From Cunninghamia lanceolata (taxonomy: Eukaryota; Streptophyta; Pinopsida; Cupressales; Cupressaceae): a stretch of DNA of 64,000 nucleotides. The DNA is taken from positions 744,001-808,000 of the forward strand of contig BSBN01000047.1 of the NCBI GenBank assembly GCA_027924645.1, given 5' to 3'. Positions 33,256-45,753 of this stretch are shown piece by piece (within the stretch, counting starts at the first letter, position 1; the number at the start of each line of letters is the position of its first letter). The position numbers and the translations under genes are program-made. The notes below the pieces were generated by a model that did not search any database, was not told the DNA's origin, and was given only the letters and a program-made list of their open reading frames with translations.

Positions 33256-33424
33256 ATTTAGGGGTGTTATGAAACACCTTAGAATAAATGAAGTGGACGT
33301 GAAAGAGTGATGAGAAGGCAAGATGAAGCAAAAAGTGGATGGAAAGTAGATGGAAAATGAAATGAAAAAGTGAAAATGAGATCTAAGCAACAAGGACACA
33401 AATAACTCTAGTAGAAGATTTTTT

Positions 33425-33448
33425 TGTTCACATCGGGTTCACCAAAAT
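33425..33448 (-). other. E0 primer-binding site
   Basis: On the minus strand TTTTGGTGAACCCGATGTG starts two bases after the LTR end (GAATGTCACA). The spacing and TGG start fit a tRNA primer site; the tRNA is not assigned. Confidence 0.6.
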
Positions 33449-33449
33449 A

Positions 33450-34406
33450 TGTGACATTCTGAACTAGACCTAAGCACGACATGAATGAGGTGGGCCCTGA
33501 GGTGATACATAGGGGAGCGAGAACCCTTGCAAAGGTGATCCTCTAGTCACTCCCACTCTAGAGGTAGTAGCCAATAGAGTGGTAGTGGCATTGAGGGGAT
33601 GTCCATCTCCCTCAAGAGCACAATTTTGTGGGCCTTGGTCATGATGATCACGCCTACCTACGGGGCATCTACATTTCCCTCATTGCAATTGATACGTTAA
33701 TTTATTCTTCTCCTTCTTCCTATTGTTGTTGTGGTTGCCGTTGTGTTAACTCACATAGATCAAGAGTTAGTTCTCATATTATATTTAGATCTTCTATCTC
33801 TTCTTCTCTCAAAAGTCATCTCTTGTGCAAATTCTTGATAGAACCTATCAAAAATTTGATCTTGGATTTTAAATAATTAGTTGATTTGTGTTACTATTGT
33901 GTTGTGTCTGATTTGTCTTAGGATTTCAATCTACTGTTCAATGTCTTCTTCTAAAGTGTTTTCTTCTTCTGTGTTCTCTATGTCAATTGGATTGATGAAT
34001 TCTTCAGGGAGATTTGCTCTAATATCCTCTAACACTTGTTCAACCCAATTCTCTCTCACACAAGAGCACATTAGGTGCTTAGCAAAGAGAATATGAGTGT
34101 TCAAGATTTTATGTTATGCAATGTGATTTCTCTATGACTAGTGGTGAAAGTGAGGGCTTAGGTTGCTTATGTTTTTGAGTTGATTGCTTTGTGATGAAAA
34201 TAAGGGCTTAATACTTGAATGTAAAAGTTGTGCATGTTTAAGTATGAGGTTTCTACATGCAAATTAAACTACATGCATGCATGTAACTCTTTTTATTATT
34301 ATTCTAGATTTTTAGTGTGATCTAATTACTATGAAAAGAAATATATATGCAGATTAAATGATTTTTCCTAGATGTAATTTAACTATGTTTCTATGTTTTC
34401 AATGTT
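33450..34406 (-). repeat. E0 LTR, main part (split by the LINE; last 9 bp at 52350-52358)
   Basis: On the plus strand the LTR begins TGTGACATTC at 33450. If it is continued across the LINE and its nested elements, it ends ATATCACA at 52358, giving about 966 bp with matching ends (TGTGAcAT against TGTGAtAT). The LINE sits only 9 bp from the terminus. The partner LTR was not found. Confidence 0.6.
34394..34406. repeat. LINE target site duplication, left copy
   Basis: TGTTTTCAATGTT here is repeated exactly at 52337-52349. The length of 13 bp is typical of LINE insertion. Confidence 0.85.
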
Positions 34407-34639
34407 TTTTTTATTAGTTCAAAGCATCTAAGGGGTTGCACCCTTGTATTAATATTAAAGTATGAACATTACATAGGAGTAGGGGATTATTAACAATCAC
34501 CCTGTGCATATCCATCCCTAACAAAAAGGATTAATACAAGCAACCAAGAACAAAATGTTGCCATATCACCCTAATCACACCTAAAAATTTCCTAAACATA
34601 TATACAGACCCAAAATATATAACCAAACCTGGTAACATC

Positions 34640-35102
34640 CCGACCACCCCACCTGCTTAGACCATACCAGACTAGACCTAAAACCTATGCAACAAAACAC
34701 AACATTGCTGGGTGGATGGAATCAACAAGCTTGGATGCTCGGCCTCCCCCAGTTGGTCGAGCCTGCTGCATCCGCCAACCCTTCTTCCACAATAAAATCC
34801 TGCAACCAGCTCGCACTGTCCTCAGGGATCAAGTCCAGAACTTGTTTGAGGAATTTTATTCCTCTCACCGCCACTGATCAAAACTTGGGAAGAGAGGCCG
34901 AATCACTCGAGAAGACCAACGAGAACCTTTTCAGAGGCTGACCATGTCGACGAAGAACATAGTAGTTGCTTGGCAGAGGAATCCCCCTTCCCACCTCATA
35001 GTTTGCTAGCACATCCTCCAGACCACCTATAAATTTCCCCCATATCAATTTCTTGCAGAGCAACCTCGCCATGTCCTTTGACTCGTCTGCATCCAGAACT
35101 AA
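34640..35102 (-). pseudogene. LINE ORF2 tail and 3' end (after E3)
   Basis: In frame with 43099-43370 across the E3 insertion, this codes for LVLDADESKDMARLLCKKL and then GGLEDVLANYEVGRG, ending in ADAAGSTNWGRPSI before the 3' untranslated region. I recognise no domain in this tail. Confidence 0.6.
35098..35102. repeat. E3 target site duplication, left copy (ACTAA)
   Basis: Exact match at 43094-43098 on the far side of E3. Confidence 0.9.
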
Positions 35103-36356
35103 TGTAGACACCCTAAAATGACCGTGACGTCAAATCACTTGCATTCCGTTATCTGTCTAATCACTTGCATTGCAAACGTTAATTAAATAATCTAATTATT
35201 TAATTAATTATCATCAAATTCTTCTAAATCTCTTAAATTCAACATTAATTAAATAAATCCTCTTTATTTAATTAATTAAATTAAATTCCTCTATATTCTT
35301 CCACAATTAAATAATTTTAATTATTTAATTTGATCATTATCCTCCTTCCAAAATTCACAGCCACCTTAATTAAATATATCCCATTATTTAATTAATTCAT
35401 CACAATTCTATCTTATCTACAATTAAATAATTTACATTATTTAATTAAATCAATTGTTCTTCTAAATTTAAATAAATCAAATCAAATTTATTTAAATTAT
35501 CTCAATCCTCTAAAAATAAATAAAATCAAATATTTTATTTATAATCTTCTGTTCTTCCAAAATCATACACAACAATTAAATAAATTTATTTATTTAATTT
35601 GTTTTTAAATCTTCTAAATTAAATAATTCTAATTATTTAATTACTTCTTCCAAAAATATCTTCTCTAAATTTAAATAAATCAATTATTTATTTAAATTAC
35701 TTTTTCTTCTAATTTGAGTTATCTCTAAAATAACTCAAGCTTTCTTGCTCATCAATTAAATATTTCTATATTTAATAAAGCAGAATATCTTCTTTTCTCA
35801 TGCAAATCTCTTCTTCTTGTTTTAAATCACTTAATTGATTGCTTTATTCTTTTAATTGATTTATCTCTTCAGTTAACTCATTCTTCTATTCTTGATAACT
35901 CCTCTCATGCAAAAGCAAGCAAGACACATGTATTCTTCTCATTCGTTGCACATTCCTCAACTTATCTCCTCCATTGATTCTTCTGAATTATCTGGACCGT
36001 TGATCGATCTTTGATGAAACCTATATAAACCCCCCTCATCTCCTTCATTGAGCCTCTCTCTCTTCGATCGTATTCTCAGGCATACTTAACAGAGCTTTGA
36101 GCATACACAACGCGTCGATTGAGCAACCTTACGATCATTTGACATTGATCTCTTGAGCACCTACACTTGCTTGTTTCAGCTATGGCTTTGCAATTTCATT
36201 GAGCAAATCTATTTTCAATCCAAAGGAAACAACACAAATTTCGGTAAAAGTCTTTATTGCATTGATTATTTGTCATGGCTTTTATTTAAATTCGTTTTCT
36301 TTATGTTATTGGATTTTTGGTTTTTATTAGTTTAGAATAGATCGATTTTCCATATA
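35103..36356 (+). repeat. E3 5' LTR (last four bases lost)
   Basis: It matches the 3' LTR closely up to CCATATA, but the terminal CACA is missing and pol sequence (GAATCCAAAGA) follows directly. AT palindromes occupy about 35180-35700. The TATA box is at 36021-36030. Confidence 0.9.
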
Positions 36357-38210
36357 GAATCCAAAGACAACATTTCTAGCAGCATCATTATCTGATACAG
36401 AGCACAGAAACCTTAACAACTTCTTCTTGCAACGAACCATCAACTTTGCATGGACCTATGCGGATATGCTAGGGCTCGACCCTAAGCTGGTAGTTCATTA
36501 TCTCATAGTTGATCCCAAAGTGAAACCAGTCAAACAGAAGTTGAGAAAGATGCACCCACAGATCGCTCTCCTAGTGAAAGTAGAAATACAGAAGCTGTTA
36601 GACGCAAAGTTTATACGACCCATTGACTATTCAGATTGCGTCTCAAACATTGTACTTGTGTCTAAACCTAATGGGCGCATCCGCATGTGTAATGATTTCA
36701 GAGATCTCAACAAGGCATGTCCCAAAGATGATTTTCCACTACCAAACATTGACATTATAGTGGACTTGACAGCAGGTCACGAGATGCTTTCTCTTATGGA
36801 TGGATTCTCAGGCTACAACCAAATTAGAATAGCTGAGGAGGATCAACACAAAACAACCTTTACATGTCCTTGGGGCAATTACTGTTGGTGTGTTATGCCG
36901 TTTGGTCTGAAGAATGCAGGAGCAACCTATCAGCGAGCTATGACAGTGATCTTCCACGATCTATTTCATCACATCATGGAAGACTATGTGGATGATATAT
37001 TGGCTAAATCTTCTAGAGCAGAACATATACAGGTCCTAGGACAGATCTTCGACAGGCTTGAAAAATACCAAGTAAGACTCAATCCTAAGAAGTGTGTCTT
37101 CGGTGTCACATCAGGGAAGCTATTGGGATACATTGTATCTCGTAGAGGCATCGAAGTAGATCCAGCAAAAGTAAAGGCTATAGTGGAGATGCCTCCACCA
37201 AAGAACCTAAAAGCATTAAGGAGCCTCCAAGGAAGGTTGCAGTCCATCAGGCGTTTCATATCACAGCTAGCAGATAAATGTCAACCCTTTCAACACTTGC
37301 TCCGAAAGGATGTCTCGTTTCGATGGGACAACAAGTGTCAGGCAGCGTTTGACCAACTTAAGGAGTATCTAGCTACACCTCCTGTATTGGTTCCACCAGT
37401 TGCGGACAAACCCTTGATATTGTACATCTCCACTACAAACTCAGCCCTAGGGGCTCTGCTAGCACAGAATGATGACACAGGAAAAGAGCATGCAATTTAT
37501 TATATCAGTAGAACTTTGGTGGGATATGAGCTCAATTATTCACCAATGGAAAGGGCTTGTTTAGCAGTAGTGTTCACCTCCCAAAAGTTGCGGCATTACA
37601 TGCTGAACCAACACACAAATCTGATAGCTAAGATTGATCCCTTGAAGTATCTACTAGCAAAAGCAGCTCTCACAGGCAGACTAGCTAAATGGGTTATGAT
37701 CCTTAGTGAGTTCGATATTGAGTATACAGATCGTAAAGCAATCAAAGGACAAGCCCTCGCGGATCAACTAGCAGAAGCACCTATGAAAGATACACATCCT
37801 ATGGTAGCAGACTTTCCTGATGAGAATCTCTTCACTCTTTCCAACTCCATAATGTGGAAGTTGTACTTTGACGGTTCTTACACACAGCATGGATCAGGAG
37901 CCGGCATCTTATTTGTTACACCTCAGAATGACTACATTCTAAAGTCATATCGACTAGCATTCCCTTGCACCAACAATATAGCCGAGTATGAAGCGCTCCT
38001 CATAGGTCTCAATACAGCAGTTCAATGGGATATCACATAATTACAAGTATATGGAGACTCACAGCTAGTCATTCGCCAAGTCACAGATGAATACCAAACA
38101 AAGGATGAAAAGTTGGTCCCCTACAAACAACTGGTGGATGCCTACAAACCACATTTTTCTAGCATCACATTCGAGCAAATTCCAAGAGAGCATAATAAAG
38201 TTGCAGATTC
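36357..38210 (+). pseudogene. E3 reverse transcriptase and dual RNase H
   Basis: The frame enters at the codons matching E2 position 15850. It has the full RT (RMCNDFRDLNKACPKDDFPL, YVDDI near 36984), RNase H 1 and RNase H 2 (LYFDGSYTQHGSGAGI). The only stop in this part is TAA at 38038-38040, where E2 has GAA. No ATG matches a natural start; translation would have relied on the missing gag start. Confidence 0.92.
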
Positions 38211-39606
38211 TATGGCTTCTGTAGGGTCACTGATTGACATGCCTGCTAATACACAGAAGTGTGAATTCTTGATCGAGCAATTGTTGATACCAGCCGTCGA
38301 TGTTCCTGTTACTGAAATCATATGCGAACTTGTTGGTCCCAATTCCCCTTGGTATGAAGATATCTATGAATACCTCAAGAACAATACCTTTCCCCCTGAC
38401 CTATCATCCACCCAACGCAAAACCTTTATCCGTCGATCCTCTCGTTACATCATTCTGGGTGATACACTATATCGCCGGAGTCTCGATGGTATCCTCTTAC
38501 GATGTCTTAACGCGGAAGAAGCTGAAGCTACCTTACGAGACATACACGAAGGTGTCTGTGGCGCACATTCTACCGGTCCTAATCTTGCTAAGAAGATACT
38601 CAGAACAGGTTATTACTGGCCTACAATAGAGCAAGATGCTGCACAATTTGCTAAGAAGTGTCTACAATGTCAGCAGCATGGAGATTTGATTCACGCACCA
38701 GCTCATGAGTTACAACCTGTGACAACTCCATGGCCCTTTTCTCAATGGGGTCTCAACCTCGTAGGACAAATCCACCCTTCCTCCTCAAATGGCCACAAGT
38801 TCATCATTACCACCACTGAGTATTTCACGAAGTGGGTGGAAGCCATTCCTATGACCTATATCACCGGTAAGCAAATAGCCAAGTTTATCCTAAACTACCT
38901 CATATGCCGGTATGGTATTCCCCAAGCCATTGTCACTGATAATGGGAGACCGTTCAAGAACCAAGATGTTCGTGCCTTATGCATACAATACAATATCCAA
39001 CATCGCTTTTCAACTCCCTACTATCCGCAGAGTAACGGCCAAGCCGAGGCTTCCAATAAAACCATTCTCAAAATCCTCAAGAAAACAGTCAATGAAGCTG
39101 GTCGTGATTGGCACTTGCAACTCAATCCCGCCCTATGGGCCTACCGCACTAGTATCAGAACACCAACTGGTGCCACACCATATGCCTTAGTCTTTGGCTC
39201 TGAAGCCATCCTACCTATAGAGGTCGAGATCCCATCCCTCAGAGTATCCATGCAGGACCTGATCGGCGGAGATGAGTATCGCACTTCCAGATTAGCTGAG
39301 CTTGAACTACTAGATGAGAGGCGCCTTGCCGCACTTAATCATCTCCATGTCTATCAAAACCGCCTCCGGCGTAATTACAACAAAAAGATCAAAGAAAGAC
39401 GGTTTCAAGTTGGTGATCTTATACTTAAGGAGAATTAGAGAAATCAAGCAGATCGAGAGAAGAAGGGCAAGTTTGAGCCTAACTGGTTAGGTCCCTTCAT
39501 TGTCACAGCAGCATATGGATCGGGAGCTTATACGTTAGCTACACTTGACGGCATTCCTCTAGATGAGCCACTTAACAGTGTCCATCTCAAGAAGTTCTAT
39601 GCCTGA
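38211..39606 (+). pseudogene. E3 integrase
   Basis: It continues the same frame. Zinc-binding residues are present (HEGVCGAH, CLQC). At the catalytic positions the first Asp is Asn (WGLNLVGQI, codon 38755-38757), as in E2, while TDNG and the Glu of NGQAEASNK (codon 39046-39048) are intact. A TAG at 39436-39438 stands where E2 has CAG. The natural stop is TGA at 39604-39606. Confidence 0.9.
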
Positions 39607-41835
39607 TCCTCAAAGTATTCCCACAAAAAAGCAAAAAAACATCAAAAAAATCAAAAAAATCAAAAAATACAAAAATACAAAAACATTCATCCTCTGGTGA
39701 AAACCTGGTAAACAGGCGCCTTGGATAAGTACCATAGTGAAAACCTGGCAAACAGGCGCTATGCGTAGAGTCAGCATCCATCGTCTATCGAGTCTTGTCC
39801 ACTCCTTGTCCAGTTCGCAACTACACACCTCATCCATCCATCCATAATAAAACCATTGACTTTGTTTGCATTTCCATCTCCCTATCTAGTATAGCTTGGA
39901 AATTTGTCAGTGTCCCTCATCGTCATCCCACGTCTTGATCTGTGTCTACAGTTAACACTGTCTTGTCCTAGGTCAAGTCTTTCTGTGTCTTCTTCGGTAG
40001 TCACCCCTACAGTTTCCTCTACTAGAATGGGGGCAACTCTTTCCTTAGCTTCGGTCTAGGATTGGTTCCTTGTTCGTGGTTCGCAACGCATACTTCAATC
40101 TTGTCTCATTTCCACAGGTAACATCCTTTAACGGACACAGAGTTCCTACGATAAGGCTGTTATCTTCTCAACCCTCCTTCTACATCATCACACCACCCGG
40201 AACTACATATCATCTCTTCTCAATCTTAAGATACCTTGATCCCATGGATATGGGTATGTAGGCACTCTGGAATACGAAGCACGTTTCCAGTACTCAGGTA
40301 CATAAGATCACCTCTTCTCCACTCTTCTTCTACATCATCACAATAGCCAGAACTACATATTATCATCTTTTCAATCTTAAGGTACCTTGATCCCATGGAT
40401 ATGGGTATGTAGGCAGTCTGGAATACGAAGGACGTTTCCAGTACTCAGGTACATAAGATCTCCCCCTTTCACCTGGCCCCATTCATCACTCTATCCAGAA
40501 CTACATATTTATCACGTTCATCTTCCATCGTAAGTGTGCCTTGATCCCGTGGATACAGGGTATGTAGGCAGTCTGGAATACGAAGGATGTTTCGAGTACT
40601 CAGGCACACACGATCCATCATTCTCCACCCGGTTCAATCCATTAGCACTTCATCCTTCTAGTCTTCCGTTTGTCAAAATCCATTCGCCTCGACTTGACTA
40701 ACTCAAGCAACAAGCTAGTACATCCTTTCAAAGCAAATAGTCCTTCGCAAACTTGATGCAAAGCAGCTTCCTTCCAGAGTCATCTACTGTCCTGCATACC
40801 GATTGCCAACATCAGCTAAGTACCGCTTAACCAAGCCCTAGATCAACAAGCTTGTCTTCTACGAAGTGTTCCATTGTCGAGACCAACACACGCGTCTCCT
40901 GCAACATGTGGCATTTCTTGCAGTGAGACATTGTCTTTTTAGGTAGATAGCCCCCTTTAACGGACACAGAGTTCCTACGATAAGGTTGTTATCTTTCCTA
41001 TCCAATCTATCCTGAGCAACCTCTTTGGCAAGAGAATATGTTGGCTGTATGTTTACTTTGTAAGTCAGTCAATTTGTGTTATGGTTTATCTTTTGTTCCT
41101 TTTCCAATACCTATTCAAGACTACCTTGATTTATCTATAATCTTGGTATGTTGCGATGCAGTACGGATTGGGGGCATAGTCATTGCTTTCTGTGTGCTGT
41201 GTTTGAGGAATGATCTTTAGTATCTTTCTTGGCATTCTATTTATCTTGTGTGTGTTAGGACCTAGCATCTTACATATTAATAATTCTTCTTGCATTTACA
41301 TGTATTGAAGTTTATTTTATGTTCAAGACTATGGCTTATTCACATGTTCCAACAAGGTTATATTATGTCTAATGGATCTAATTTCAAACCGCTTGCTTGC
41401 AGCGTCAACGTCCACGCACTCGGATATTACTGCACCTTGGTCTTTTATACCTTGGTGGCAAACTATCCACGTGCTATATCAAAAATTAGGATTGCTCTTT
41501 ATAAACAAATGTGAAACCATTGCAACAAGCTCATCCATTTACACCATCCATTTTTCCATGGCCTTATATAGTTTTCCAGCAAAGATCAATCAACAGTCTT
41601 TCTCTTATGTTCTTTTCTATCTCCACTTTCTTCTATTCAACCTCGCCTATCTCCAACAAATCTTCTAGTCGAGCATCAACACAGTTCTTCTACCGCTTCC
41701 CCGTCTTCCCACTCGAGGGGGCATATGCTGGGGCAACTACCTACACTGGGGCATCAAAAAAATTGTATTACATCTTCAACAATCGTTTTCTTTGACGCAA
41801 CGCTACATGCTGCATTGCATCAAAGAGGGGCAAAA
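39607..41835 (+). other. E3 3' non-coding region and purine tract
   Basis: It holds an A-rich run (39625-39685), direct repeats near 40127 and 40956, the three-copy ~150 bp tandem repeat (about 40199-40620) and, at 41820-41835, the purine tract. All match E2 except that the 3.4 kb PMD cassette is absent between about 41630 and 41665. Confidence 0.85.
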
Positions 41836-43093
41836 TGTAGACACCCTAAAATGACCGTGTCGTCAAATCACTTGCATTCCGTTATCTGTCTAATCACTTG
41901 CATTGCAAACGTTAATTAAATAATCTAATTATTTAATTAATTATCATCAAATTCTTCTAAATCTCTTAAATTCAACATTAATTAAATAAATCCTCTTTAT
42001 TTATTTAATTAAATTAAATTCCTCTATATTCTTCCACAATTAAATAATTTTAATTATTTAATTTGATCATTATCCTCCTTCCAAAATTCACAGCCACATT
42101 AATTAAATATATCCCATTATTTAATTAATTCATCACAATTCTATCTTATCTACAATTAAATAATTTACATTATTTAATTAAATCAATTGTTCTTTTAAAT
42201 TTAAATAAATCAAATCAAATTTATTTAAATTATCTCAATCCTCTAAAAATAAATAAAATCAAATATTTTATTTATAATCTTCTGTTCTTCCAAAATCATG
42301 CACAACAATTAAATAAATTTATTTATTTAATTTGTTTTTAAATCTTCTAAATTAAATAATTGTAATTATTTAATTACTTCTTCCAAAAATATCTTCTCTA
42401 AATTTAAATAAATCAATTATTTATTTAAATTACTTTTTCTTCTAATTTGAGTTATCTCTAAAATAACTCAAGCTTTCTTGCTCATCAATTAAATATTTCT
42501 ATATTTAATAAAGCAGAATATCTTCTTTTCTCATGCAAATCTCTTCTTCTTGTTTTAAATCACTTAACTGATTGCTTTGTTCTTTTAATTGATTTATCTC
42601 TTCAGTTAACTCATTCTTCTATTCTTGATAACTCCTCTCATGCAAAAGCAAGCAAGACACATGTCTTCTTCTCATTCGTTGCACATTCCTCAACTTATCT
42701 CCTCCATTGATTCTTCTGAATTATCTGGACCGTTGATCGATCTTTGATGAAACCTATATAAACCCCCCTCATCTCCTTCATTGAGCCTCTCTCTCTTCGA
42801 TCGTATTCTCATGCATACTTAACAGAGCTTTGAGCATACACAACGCGTCGATTGAGCAACCTTACGATCATTTGACATTGATCTCTTGAGCACCTACACT
42901 TGCTTGTTGCAGCTATGGCTTTGCAATTTCATTGAGCAAATCTATTTTCAATCCAAAGGAAACAACACAAATTTCGGTAAAAGTCTTTATTGCATTGATT
43001 ATTTGTCATGGCTTTTCTTTAAATTCGTTTTCTTTATGTTATTGGATTTTTGGTTTTTATTAGTTTAGAATAGATCGATTTTCCATATACACA
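41836..43093 (+). repeat. E3 3' LTR, 1,258 bp
   Basis: Complete LTR from TGTAGACACC to ATATACACA, followed by the ACTAA duplication. About ten AT palindromes lie at 41910-42430. The TATA box is at 42754-42763. Confidence 0.93.
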
Positions 43094-43098
43094 ACTAA
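43094..43098. repeat. E3 target site duplication, right copy (ACTAA)
   Basis: Exact match to 35098-35102. Confidence 0.9.
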
Positions 43099-43904
43099 TG
43101 CCAGAAACATGGAGGTGACATTCGTATTCACCCTATACCTGTAGAAGGAGCGTATGCATCCCTCCCCCAACACCATCTTCAGAGCATGGAGGATGAGGTT
43201 GTGCCTCGATTTAAAAATTAGCCCCAGCCTCTTCTCTGTCACCTCACCCAAGAAAGCTAGTTGTCTGCTTGAGCATTCCAGAATTATCAGGGTGTCCATG
43301 CCGATTGCCTTGAGGCAACCACACCGAGCCTGCTGGGAATGAAAATGCATTGTTATCCTTGCAACACCCAAAGTTAATGCGATCCGCCAACTCTCCTCCT
43401 AACATCACACACTTCTCATCATGATATTGAATGCCCTCGACTCCCCTCGCACACACTCTGCCATCATCTTTCAATATGGTAAGGTCACCTCAAGAGGAAC
43501 CTACCAACGAGGCCTTTTTTGCCAAGTCATCCACCATCCCATTACCTTCGCGGTAAATATGGGAAACTTTGAAGGAGTCTAGCTCTGCTAGGATTTGGTT
43601 GATGGGCGTTAACCATCTCCTAAGCTTCCAATTAGGAGACCATCCCATCCTAATAACATTGATAGTTATTAGAGAGTCCCCTTCTAGGTGGATTTTCTTC
43701 AAGTTTATGCTCTTAGCACATTGGAGCCTGATCAAAGCAGCCCTAAATTTTTCTTCATTATTTGTTCCAATCCCTAGATAGATGGAAATTTTCATTAAAA
43801 CTCTCCCTTAATGGTCCCTGATCACACATCCATCCCCACTTTCACCTAGGTTTCCTTTCGCGGCTCCATTGACGTTAATTTTTGCCCATCCTTCCTCTAG
43901 CACC
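43099..43904 (-). pseudogene. LINE ORF2 C-terminus with RNase H
   Basis: On the minus strand the frame reads GWAKINVNGAAKGNLGESG, a stop, LGIGTNNEEKFRAALIRLQ, HLEGDSLITINVI and IYREGNGMVDDLAKKAS. This is the RNase H (RVT_3 type) domain at the end of plant LINE ORF2. The first catalytic Asp appears as Asn (NVNGAA), while Glu and Asp follow. Downstream is a poorly conserved tail. A stop after VIRDH and a frame break near 43490 mark it as dead. It continues after E3 at 35102-34640. Confidence 0.8.
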
Positions 43905-45732
43905 TGATGCAGAGGTAAGGTAGAGATTGTAGTTCACTCAATAAACTTAAGTCGCTCAACTTTCTCCAAAAGGTTTACAAGGTGTTTGTGTTTACAAGCC
44001 TCACAAGGCTGCTCCAGGAATCAACTTAGCCTAGGATCACCCTCTGGTGTCATCCACCCAGGCTACTCACCACTCACTTTGGGGAGTCACAGCTCAACCC
44101 AACTTAGAAGCACAACCCACCTTCAATACCAATACCTCTACCAACATAGACAACAACATCCATTTAACATACACTTACCTATGACATGTAGGGAATAAGG
44201 TCACAGACCAAGAAACTACCATTCCACTCCTAACAAGACAGTGGACAGCAAACCTCTATATGACTATCTCTTGACAGTGTTTGAAGAAGGCTTAGATCTT
44301 GTAGGATTGGCTCAGTCAACTTCTCAAGGCCTTAAATGACATCAACATTCAATACATATTAAACACTCCATGTAGACACACAACCATTGATTCATATGCA
44401 GGCTCACACTGTGCTATACAGGATAGAGGACAACAATTGTAACTTGACTGTCTTATGACAGTGTTGAAATGACAGCTTGTTCCTTGTAGCTGTTATAGAC
44501 AACTTAACTTACATCAACTCCTCTACCACGAAGGGTCTAAACACCACATGCATTCACCAAGGATAGGATCCACTTGAGGTCTCTGACCCAACACCCCAAC
44601 TCAGTACTTGCTCTGACAGAAATAGAACTGTTGTTGTGACTGTCTTCAAGAAACAATCTTAAAAAGAAGGTTAACTTTGTAAACAAAGAGAACATTTACC
44701 CAATATTAAACACTCATAACTCTCAATGACCATCAACAATCAGTGCATCATCCAAATACCTATAGGGAATAGGTACTCTTCCTCCAGCATGCAGCCGTAC
44801 TGTACTACTGACGTACAGAAATCAGTAAGTTGTTTTTTTCTCCAAAGAAGAAGGTCTAAATCAAATTATTTGTAAAGAATGCAGTAAGCCTGCCTTCTCA
44901 AGCCCTACCAATCCATCTTAGAGGTCTATCCTTGCTTCAAGACATCCAATCCAATCTCCATTTGACTGTGCACGTGGCTATTTTCAAGACAAACACTGCT
45001 CTTACACCATTTCTTCCAACTAGTCACTGTTTTTGACTAGCTAGGATCATGCCAAACACTTGGAGAAGGAGTCTTCAACCTGCAAACCATGGAAAGCAAC
45101 AAAACCTAACCTAATCTTCCCCATCCTTCTGAAAATGGTTGAAACTTTCAGAGGATAGAGGAAGAATTCACCATTTTTGGTCACAAACCCTAGCTAAGAG
45201 GGTTTTAGAACAGTTTGTGCAATCTAGATTGTTTCTACCTTCTACAGGAGTGTCAAGAGCTCCAAATAGATGCAAATGAAAGGTGTTTTGCAAACCTAAC
45301 AAATTTCCAACATTTTAACTCATGAGAAATCCATACCAGTCCGTACAGAATGGCTGTTTCAATAAAAATGCAGAAAAAATAGTTTTTCTTCTTGAAAGAC
45401 TCCTTCTCTCTATTATATTTGTCATGTTTTACAAACTAAAGTTTATAGGAAACTTTCCCAAACGTTTCCACTTCCCAACAGTCCGTACAACTGCCCAAGA
45501 AAGGCAGTGAACCGATGGAAGTGGCTGTTTAACAAAAAAATAATAAGTTTCTAAAAGAAATACTCCTATAAAATAGGCCTAGATTAACTCCATAGTGGAC
45601 TAGTCAATCAAATGACTAAGTCTTTATTTCAACACATCAAAATGGCTTTCCAAAGCCTTAAGAGGTAAATAAATAACATGAAAAACAACTAGGAAAAAAA
45701 CACAATGATTAAACTGTGGAGCTCCTGCACCA
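43905..45732 (-). repeat. E4 3' LTR, 1,828 bp
   Basis: Next to the purine tract on the sense strand. It is nearly identical to the 5' LTR, apart from an indel of about 18 bp near 44128 and scattered substitutions. Confidence 0.92.
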
Positions 45733-45750
45733 TACTCCCCCTGTAGGAAG
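45733..45750 (-). other. E4 polypurine tract
   Basis: The minus strand reads CTTCCTACAGGGGGAGTA directly before the 3' LTR. Confidence 0.8.
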
Positions 45751-45753
45751 AAC

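Larger units (their letters stand above)
35103..43093 (+). mobile_element. E3: deleted Tat-lineage element related to E2
   Basis: It has two ~1.25 kb LTRs (TGTAGACACC...ATATACACA) flanked by ACTAA duplications. The internal region starts abruptly in pol, just before RT, and continues through integrase and the same 3' non-coding region and purine tract as E2. The primer site, leader, gag, protease, G-patch and PMD cassette are missing. Pol has only two in-frame stops. Confidence 0.95.
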
